Shown: one piece after another, positions 24,553-30,024 of the stretch
Layout of the letters: every line of letters begins with the position of its first letter
How positions within the stretch are numbered: position 1 is the stretch's first letter
Origin: an uncultured Clostridia bacterium
GTDB lineage: Bacteria; Bacillota; Clostridia; TANB77; CAG-508
Assembly (NCBI GenBank): GCA_948530865.1
Contig: CAOTKV010000023.1
Coordinates: 1 to 30,024, forward strand
Reading direction: 5' to 3'
DNA: 30,024 nucleotides
The notes under the pieces: model-generated
Told to the model about the DNA's origin: nothing
Database searches by the model: none
What the model saw: only the letters and a program-made list of their open reading frames with translations
Position numbers and translations under genes: made by a program

Positions 24553-24580
24553 TTATATTACTTTTTATTAATAAAGTCAA
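24552..24580 (-). promoter_or_regulatory. Promoter of the Fe-S/tRNA-thiolation operon
   Basis: -35 TTGACT (24575-24580), 17-base spacer, -10 TATAAT (24552-24557) on the minus strand. Confidence 0.8.
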
Positions 24581-24604
24581 TATAGTTCTATATAAAAAAT
24601 TACA

Positions 24605-24634
24605 TGAAAAGAGCAGACGTAATTGCCTGCTCTT
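24605..24634 (-). terminator. Terminator after the beta-CASP nuclease gene
   Basis: AAGAGCAG (minus strand, 24627-24634) pairs with CTGCTCTT (24609-24616) around a ten-base loop, followed by TTTTC. Confidence 0.75.
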
Positions 24635-24677
24635 AAAGCATTATTCAGTTGTATTTTTCCCATTATGGAATTTAACT

Positions 24678-26285
24678 CTATGCTCCCATTTTACTTTTGT
24701 TGTTAGCCTTCCGAGCTCTTTTGGCCGCATTTTTCTTTCTTTTCTTCTCAGCTTTCTCATCCTGACGCTTTTTGCGTTTATCAAGATCTTTCTGCTTGGA
24801 AGTAGGTTTGTATGATACATTAAGCTTAGCTGGAATACGTTTGATATACACATCATCGTAGAAATCTTTTTTCTTAGCATTCTGATAAATGACATACATA
24901 TCGTCTCTATCAATTAAGCCAACCTCTTTAACATCTGTTTCCTCGATAGCGCGTTCTCCAAAGGTTCTCCGGTTTGATTCCTCACCATGATTAATCGCCA
25001 AGAAGATGATATTTTCAAATTGATTAATAAATTCAATACCATCATCAGCAGTAATATGGGAAGACAATTCTCGAGTAGTCTTTACGATACACTTCTTCTC
25101 AATAACCTCTCCACCAATCTTAATGGTCTCATCTCGCTTGCAATCAAGCAATTTACGAGCTAAGGTTTCCTCAGCAGCATATCCCGCTAAATGAATCATA
25201 GCATTTTTCATTCCAAGGTAAATGGGCACGTAATGATGTGCTGGACCATTGGAGAGCATTCCCGAAGTTGTTATAACAACCTTAGGTCTTCCATCATATG
25301 GAAGGTGTGCTCTATCCTTAGGTGTCACAAATTCAACACACTTCGGAAGAAAATCTGCCTTAGACGGGTTATACCATGACAGAATAGACTGATATTTCTG
25401 AGTTGTTTTGATACCCAAAGGTCCATCTACACAAATGACGTAGCCTTCTGGAATAAGCCCCTCATCCTCCAAACATTTGAAGAAATAAAGCATTTCCTGC
25501 ATACGCCCCTGTGCAAAAGCACCAATCAGAATATCCTGCTTTTTGGAAAATGCTGTAAGGACATTGTCCCTAAAACATTTCTTAATCTCGTTTGCATTTG
25601 TACTACCATAGGTAGACTCGTGCACCATGATAAGCGGTAACTTCCTAAGCCATTTAGGCAAAGGTGGAACTTCATAGAAACAGTTTTTCATACGGTAGTC
25701 GCCAGTAAAGAAGAAGTTGATATTCTGCATTCCTTCCCAGCAACACTGCACTAAAACCATTCCAGCACCCAGAATATGACCATTTTCAAAATAAGTCATT
25801 TTAATTCCAGGTAGAATCTCCAGGGTTTTACGATAAGAAACACCATAAAAAAGGTCTATCGCTTTTTCAACATCTTCTGCATAGTACAAAGGTCTGAACT
25901 TGTCTGCCTCTTCAGGATATCTCTGCCGCATATCTTCTGCATTTTCATCCTGCTGTTCGCAAGCATCATACAGAAATGGCGGGCACAGCTCCTGTGTGAT
26001 TTTCGTCATATAAATCTTGTTTCGATAACCATTCCGAACAAATTTCGGTATAAGCCCTGTATGATCGATGTGATTATGAGTGATAATCATAGCATCAATA
26101 TTTTCAGGATCAAGGTCATCTACGTAGTTCAGATAGCGATACTTTATTTCCTGAAAATAGCCACAGTCGACCAAAATCCGTCTTTTAGTACCATCCGGAA
26201 ACTCAACGACAAGTAAAAGCCGAGATCCAGTAACTTCGTTGTGATAAGCGCTTAAATAAGCTCTAAACGCAGGTTTATTCTTCAT
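24678..26285 (-). CDS. Metallo-beta-lactamase/beta-CASP ribonuclease
   Basis: A 535-residue nuclease of the beta-CASP group (CPSF73/RNase J-like fold). Zinc motif HNHIDH at 70-75, a further His in GHILGAG (170), Asp in GDYRMK (196), then HESTYGS (222-228), motif A, which marks the start of the beta-CASP domain. GRMQEM lies near 260, TTSGMLSNGP near 340 (motif B region), and SSHITADDG with a His near 410 looks like motif C; a His there is typical of RNA-directed members. The last 40 residues are strongly basic (Lys/Arg-rich), probably nucleic-acid binding. It is a single-gene unit with its own promoter, a leader of about 135 bases and a terminator. It is GC-richer than its neighbours and uses CGG. 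Substrate is unknown. Confidence 0.85.
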   Translation of the reverse strand: MKNKPAFRAYLSAYHNEVTGSRLLLVVEFPDGTKRRILVDCGYFQEIKYRYLNYVDDLDPENIDAMIITHNHIDHTGLIPKFVRNGYRNKIYMTKITQELCPPFLYDACEQQDENAEDMRQRYPEEADKFRPLYYAEDVEKAIDLFYGVSYRKTLEILPGIKMTYFENGHILGAGMVLVQCCWEGMQNINFFFTGDYRMKNCFYEVPPLPKWLRKLPLIMVHESTYGSTNANEIKKCFRDNVLTAFSKKQDILIGAFAQGRMQEMLYFFKCLEDEGLIPEGYVICVDGPLGIKTTQKYQSILSWYNPSKADFLPKCVEFVTPKDRAHLPYDGRPKVVITTSGMLSNGPAHHYVPIYLGMKNAMIHLAGYAAEETLARKLLDCKRDETIKIGGEVIEKKCIVKTTRELSSHITADDGIEFINQFENIIFLAINHGEESNRRTFGERAIEETDVKEVGLIDRDDMYVIYQNAKKKDFYDDVYIKRIPAKLNVSYKPTSKQKDLDKRKKRQDEKAEKKRKKNAAKRARKANNKSKMGA

Positions 26286-26426
26286 AAAATATCCTCTCCT
26301 TATTGAAAAATCTCGTTTTTAGAGTTACTCCCACTTTGGTTAACAAATATAAAACTAATGCCTTTTTAATAAAGCAAAAAAGTTTTTTAGCTTCTATCTG
26401 TTCACACAAGGTGTTTTGTCTTTGAC

Positions 26427-26455
26427 ATTATACCACGGATACGCCCATATTTCAA
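26427..26455 (-). promoter_or_regulatory. Promoter of the beta-CASP nuclease gene
   Basis: -35 TTGAAA (26450-26455), 17-base spacer, -10 TATAAT (26427-26432) on the minus strand. The leader to 26285 is about 135 bases and contains an A6/T6 hairpin-like stretch flanked by AAGC/GCTT; I can assign no known riboswitch. Confidence 0.8.
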
Positions 26456-26478
26456 ACAAATTTGCGAATTTAGCAAAA

Positions 26479-26511
26479 AAAATAGCATATTTTTGAAAAA
26501 TACGCTATTTT
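26479..26511 (-). terminator. Terminator after pyk
   Basis: A 16-base stem with one G-U pair (AAAATAGCGTATTTTT and AAAAATATGCTATTTT on the minus strand), followed by a run of eight T. Confidence 0.85.
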
Positions 26512-26537
26512 CTTATTATTTTAGTTTACATTTATAA

Positions 26538-27974
26538 TTAGATTTCTACATATCCGCCTATCATTTTGCTTAATTTAGCATTTTTAACATAGTTACGTCC
26601 ACCTGAAATAACAACTTTATCTCCTGATTCTAAAATTCCTTTTTCTTTTAATTTTTCAAGTCCAGCTTCTACTGTATTATCTATAGAATCTTTTGGATCA
26701 ACATATATTGGATGAATATTCCAAGCTAATCCTAATTGACGGAATGTTCTCTTATTATCTGTAATAGCTAAAATTGGGCATCCTGCTCCCATACCTGCTA
26801 ATCTTCTTGCAGAATCTCCTGTATGAGTATAAGCAACAATTGCATCAGCATTTGTATTTTTAGCAATTATACATGTAGAATATGTGATATTATCTTCTAA
26901 TGTATTTAATTCTATTTTTTCTTTATCATCAAATCTTTTCCAGTAATTAATTTCTGGTTCTACTCTATTTGCTATTTTAACCATTGTTTGGATACATTCT
27001 AATGGATATTTACCCATAGCACATTCTCCTGAAAGCATTATAGCACTTGTTCTATCATAAATAGCATTTGCAACGTCTGATGCTTCAGCTCTTGTTGGTA
27101 ATGGGTTGCTCATCATTGATTCTAGCATTTGTGTAGCTGTTATAGCTGGTTTATAGCATCTATTTGATAATTTAATAAATCTTTTTTGCATTACTGGTGG
27201 TTCTGTGAAATCTGTTTCTGTAGCCATATCCCCACGTGCAATCATTTGAGCATCAGCAACACGAACGATATCTTCCATATTTGTTAAACCTTCAACGTTT
27301 TCAACTTTTGTTATTATTTTGATATCTTTTCCACCATTTTCATCTAATACTTTTCTAACTTGTGCAATATCATCTAAGTTTCTTGCAAATGAAATTGCAA
27401 CATAATCATATTCATGTTCACAAGCAGCTTTTAAATCATTAATATCTTTTTCAGCTAAAGCTGGTAAACGAATTATTGTACCTGGTAAGTTCATTGTTTT
27501 TCTACTTCCTAAAGGATTTCCATGAACTACTGTACAAACTATATCTTTATCTACTACTTCATCAACTTTTAATTCAATAGCACCATCATCAATTAATATT
27601 TTTGTACCTGGCTCAACATCTTTATATAGTTCTTTATAAGATACAGAAACTCTATTCTCATCTCCTGTAATGTCTTCATTTACTAATGTAAATTTTTGTC
27701 CATCTTGTATTTTTATTTTATCATTTTTTCCAGTATATAACATTCCTGTTCTTATTTCTGGACCTTTCATGTCAAGAATCATTGGAATTGGTAATTCTTT
27801 TTCATTTCTTATTTTTATGATTTCGTTTGTTTTCCATTCTTGTTCATCATAACTTCCATGAGAATAGTTTACTCTACAAACGTTTAATCCAGCTTCAAAC
27901 AATTCTTCTAATCTTGTTTCACTAGCTGGTCCGATAGTTCCTACTATCTTTGTTTTTCTTAAATTTGATTTCAT
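26538..27974 (-). CDS. pyk: Pyruvate kinase
   Basis: A 478-residue glycolytic enzyme making pyruvate and ATP from phosphoenolpyruvate and ADP. Visible motifs are TIGPAS near the start, the active-site Arg in CRVNYSHG, LDMKGPEIRTG near 69-79, the family signature with catalytic Lys in IITKVENVEG (near 217-226), the metal-binding MIARGDMATE near 242, ITATQMLESM near 278 and MLSGECAMGKYP near 322. Length is the classical 470-480, without the C-terminal PEP-utiliser-like domain found in many Bacillota. It has its own promoter and terminator. Confidence 0.96.
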   Translation of the reverse strand: MKSNLRKTKIVGTIGPASETRLEELFEAGLNVCRVNYSHGSYDEQEWKTNEIIKIRNEKELPIPMILDMKGPEIRTGMLYTGKNDKIKIQDGQKFTLVNEDITGDENRVSVSYKELYKDVEPGTKILIDDGAIELKVDEVVDKDIVCTVVHGNPLGSRKTMNLPGTIIRLPALAEKDINDLKAACEHEYDYVAISFARNLDDIAQVRKVLDENGGKDIKIITKVENVEGLTNMEDIVRVADAQMIARGDMATETDFTEPPVMQKRFIKLSNRCYKPAITATQMLESMMSNPLPTRAEASDVANAIYDRTSAIMLSGECAMGKYPLECIQTMVKIANRVEPEINYWKRFDDKEKIELNTLEDNITYSTCIIAKNTNADAIVAYTHTGDSARRLAGMGAGCPILAITDNKRTFRQLGLAWNIHPIYVDPKDSIDNTVEAGLEKLKEKGILESGDKVVISGGRNYVKNAKLSKMIGGYVEI

Positions 27975-28013
27975 TTTAATTCTCCCCTATCTAAGATATT
28001 TTAACCAATGTTT

Positions 28014-28042
28014 AGTATACACAATTTATCAACTAAATTCAA
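28014..28042 (-). promoter_or_regulatory. Promoter of pyk
   Basis: -35 TTGAAT (28037-28042), 17-base spacer, -10 TATACT (28014-28019) on the minus strand; about 35 bases from the start codon. Confidence 0.75.
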
Positions 28043-28062
28043 GTATTTTAAACAATTTTCTT

Positions 28063-28896
28063 TTAATATTTTACAAATTTCTTCATATATTTGTAATTAT
28101 ATGCAAAATAATTTATTTCAGCTCCTATTAATATAATAAACATACATACATAAACCCACATCATTATTAAAATAATAGATGTTAAGCTACCATATGTATT
28201 AGAAAAACCTTCAAATAAATTTATATATATTGAAAAAAACCATGAAACTACATACCATGCAATTGATGAAAATGCAGCTCCGATAATTTGAGATTTCATT
28301 GGTAATTTATGTTTTGGAATAAATTTATATATAAATAAAAACACAATAAACATTGGAATTACCAGTAAAAAGCCTCTAATCTTCAAAATATATGATATAA
28401 AACCACTTAAAGCTTCTATTTTATTATTAAATATATTATGAATTCTTTCTCCTAGTAACATTATTAATAAAAATGCTATTATTGATATTATAAAAATCAA
28501 TGTATATAATATTCCTTCAGCTCTTATTATAATATTAACTTTAGTTTTTTTGGTTCCATATATATGTCTTAATCCTTTACTTAAATAATAAAATCCTTGG
28601 CTTGAAGACCATAATGCAAGAAGTACAGAAATTGAGATTGTTCCAAAAGACTTTGTATAAACTTCTTCTATTATATTAACTATTGTATCATTCATTGAAT
28701 TTGGTATAACTTGACCTAACCAATAATATATATTTTCCTTCTCAACAGATGTAAACTGTATTAATGTTAAAAAGAAAATTATAAAAGGTATAAATGAAAA
28801 TATTGTAAAATATGCACATTCTGCTGCATATTCGCTTATATGGTCATCTTGCATTTTTTCAAAAAATTTTTTTGGTACCAATAATTTATCTGACAT
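28063..28896 (-). CDS. YihY/BrkB-family inner-membrane protein
   Basis: A 277-residue membrane protein with about six transmembrane segments. The family pattern is seen near the start (EYAAECAYFTIFSFIPF, about 18-34), then LWSSSQGFYYLSKGL near 91, and a C-terminal IGAEINYFAY near 260. YihY/BrkB proteins are widespread and of uncertain function; the old ribonuclease BN label was an error. GGAGG precedes the start. It lies 50 bases after the YjjG-like gene and is probably in one transcript with it and the zinc-ribbon gene. Confidence 0.88.
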   Translation of the reverse strand: MSDKLLVPKKFFEKMQDDHISEYAAECAYFTIFSFIPFIIFFLTLIQFTSVEKENIYYWLGQVIPNSMNDTIVNIIEEVYTKSFGTISISVLLALWSSSQGFYYLSKGLRHIYGTKKTKVNIIIRAEGILYTLIFIISIIAFLLIMLLGERIHNIFNNKIEALSGFISYILKIRGFLLVIPMFIVFLFIYKFIPKHKLPMKSQIIGAAFSSIAWYVVSWFFSIYINLFEGFSNTYGSLTSIILIMMWVYVCMFIILIGAEINYFAYNYKYMKKFVKY

Positions 28897-28946
28897 TTAA
28901 TCCTCCAAATTTATTTTTTCCATCTATTACATTTTTAAACATCAAA

Positions 28947-29690
28947 TTAACGACCATCATCAATATCTTTCTCTTTTACTTTTAAAATATTTTTTAAATC
29001 TTCTAATTTTCTTATTTGATATTTACATCTATATTTATTATTAATTTCATTATTATAATTGCACCAGCAAGTATCTAATCCATTTTCTAATCCACCTTTT
29101 ATGTCTTTATCTAAATCATCACCAACAAAAAGAATTTCTTTTTTATCTTGAATACCAACTTTTTTCATTAAACCTTCATAAAAAATCGGATGTGGTTTCA
29201 TAAATCCAACTTCCTCTGCTGAAAATATTGTATTAATATAATTGGTTATTCCTAATTTTTCTATCTTTGTTTCAAGTGGAATTCTTGGTCCATTTGTTGC
29301 TATTGCTAGCTTATATCCATTTTCTGATAAATATTTTATTAACTCAAAAGCTCCTGGACGTGCAACAACTTTTTCTTTCATTCCTTCCATATACACATTA
29401 TTAAGTTCTACTGCTTCCTCATAAGATATATTTCCTTCTCCAAAGTATTTAATAAATCTACTTGCTCTCATCCATTCTGTTTTTTTTACTTTATCATCAT
29501 CATAAGGAGTAATAATTTTTCCAGCAGCCCTATCTCTCCAAGTTTGAACATCTATTTGATGAAATCTCAAAAAATCTTCTTCTGTAAATTCTTCATTCCT
29601 ATATTTCATTGCAATACTAAATGCACTTCTAGTATTTTCTAAATCATCAGTTAAAGTATCATCTAAATCGAATATTATTGTTTTATACAT
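28947..29690 (-). CDS. YjjG-family HAD phosphatase
   Basis: A 247-residue HAD-superfamily hydrolase. Motif I FDLDDTLTD (nucleophile D8, acid D10) is followed by a helical C1 cap (about 17-90), motif II ATNG near 132, motif III Lys in MKPHP near 165 and motif IV GDDLDKD near 191. The cap and overall length match YjjG/YfnB, nucleotidases active on pyrimidine monophosphates, including non-canonical ones, which limits their entry into DNA. It has an AAGGAG ribosome site and lies 21 bases after the zinc-ribbon gene. Confidence 0.85.
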   Translation of the reverse strand: MYKTIIFDLDDTLTDDLENTRSAFSIAMKYRNEEFTEEDFLRFHQIDVQTWRDRAAGKIITPYDDDKVKKTEWMRASRFIKYFGEGNISYEEAVELNNVYMEGMKEKVVARPGAFELIKYLSENGYKLAIATNGPRIPLETKIEKLGITNYINTIFSAEEVGFMKPHPIFYEGLMKKVGIQDKKEILFVGDDLDKDIKGGLENGLDTCWCNYNNEINNKYRCKYQIRKLEDLKNILKVKEKDIDDGR

Positions 29691-29711
29691 ATTATTTCTC
29701 CTTATATTATT

Positions 29712-29915
29712 TTAATTAGTAAAGAAATCTATTATATTCATTGTATTATCTGTTGTTGTTTTATAAATCTCTGTATAACCACATTTAATACAGCTAATAG
29801 TAATAAATTTTTTATTTTGAACATCAAATATTTTAGCAAAATTTCCTCCAGTAGCTTGAAATTGATCTTTTTCAAATTCAGCATTTCCACACTTTATACA
29901 TTTCCAATCTGACAT
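29712..29915 (-). CDS. Small zinc-ribbon protein (COG3478-like)
   Basis: A 67-residue protein with two CxxC knuckles, CIKCGNAEF (8-16) and CIKCGYTEIY (42-51), forming one zinc ribbon, and the intermediate QATGGNFAKIFD typical of the predicted nucleic-acid-binding family COG3478. Function is unknown. The start follows AAAAAGGAG. It is the first gene of a probable three-gene unit with the YjjG- and YihY-like genes. Confidence 0.8.
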   Translation of the reverse strand: MSDWKCIKCGNAEFEKDQFQATGGNFAKIFDVQNKKFITISCIKCGYTEIYKTTTDNTMNIIDFFTN

Positions 29916-29953
29916 AGACTATTCTCCTTTTTTATTATTTTTTAAGTTTATCT

Positions 29954-29982
29954 ATTATATCAAAAAAGTTCATAAAAGTCTA
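29954..29982 (-). promoter_or_regulatory. Promoter of the zinc-ribbon-yjjG-yihY unit
   Basis: -10 TATAAT (29954-29959) on the minus strand with a weak -35 TAGACT (29977-29982) at 17 bases. The remaining bases to 30024 show nothing I can assign. Confidence 0.5.
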
Positions 29983-30024
29983 TATATAAGGAATGGTTAT
30001 AGAATTATAAATTATTATATTAAA

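Noticed and set aside
24641..24913. A 90-codon frame overlapping the end of the beta-CASP gene
   Set aside because: It is an alternate frame of the basic tail of the nuclease gene and has no ribosome site or recognisable motif.
26286..26426. A riboswitch in the leader of the beta-CASP gene
   Set aside because: The leader has a GGGAGTA string and A/T-rich pairings but no arrangement matching a riboswitch class I know.
1..30024. UGA recoding (Mycoplasma-type code)
   Set aside because: Conserved tryptophans are encoded by TGG and the genes read through cleanly with the standard code; no in-frame TGA is needed at conserved Trp positions.
1..30024. CRISPR arrays, insertion sequences, prophage or tRNA genes
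   Set aside because: No spaced direct repeats, transposase, integrase or structural phage genes, and no tRNA-like cloverleaf with a GTTCRA arm was seen, although the islands look acquired.

Overview
The window reads as chromosomal DNA of a very AT-rich, anaerobic, low-GC Gram-positive bacterium (Bacillota, Clostridia-like). The evidence is strong AGGAGG-type ribosome sites, sigma-A promoters (TTGACA-17-TATAAT), CsoR/CopA copper control, a two-gene SufC/SufB Fe-S system, a flavodiiron protein and a short pyruvate kinase. I see no rRNA, tRNA, insertion sequence, CRISPR array or integrase. Nearly all genes lie on the minus strand. The species cannot be fixed from the sequence.

Layout. 1-2681: the first codons of yebC, then a DapF-like epimerase and an M20 peptidase behind a complete histidine-codon attenuator, then a YfcE-type phosphoesterase. 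2735-5950: a visibly more GC-rich island with a DHH phosphoesterase, a nucleotidylyltransferase-Nudix protein and a PARG-type macrodomain protein, which together suggest NAD/ADP-ribose metabolism. 5956-13458: native genes, namely a double DUF305 protein, a heterodimeric ABC exporter with a terminator in its leader, two small unknown proteins, a CNNM/CorC protein and a flavodiiron protein. 13594-15750: a second GC-richer island, one plus-strand gene joining a Clp-type AAA+ module to an FtsH-type zinc protease. 15766-19519: csoR-copA-tcdA, where copA carries a C-terminal CopZ domain with its own internal ribosome site. 19523-24580: a DtxR-like regulator, sufC, sufB, mnmA, a membrane protein and a TtcA-like thiolase, an apparent Fe-S and tRNA-thiolation operon. 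24605-26455: a third GC-richer island with a beta-CASP nuclease. 26479-30024: pyk, a YihY-type membrane protein, a YjjG-type HAD phosphatase and a small zinc ribbon.

Main points of interest: (1) the HisHisHis leader peptide and mutually exclusive hairpins before a DapF-like gene, pointing to histidine or D-histidine chemistry; (2) a nested CopZ reading frame inside copA; (3) two conserved genes, sufC and the ttcA-like gene, each interrupted by one extra C that creates a CGG codon just before a required GGA glycine codon. By eye these are the only in-frame CGG codons in the native genes, while the islands use CGG freely; (4) the Clp/FtsH hybrid protease; (5) the NAD/ADP-ribose cluster with a degenerate Nudix box.
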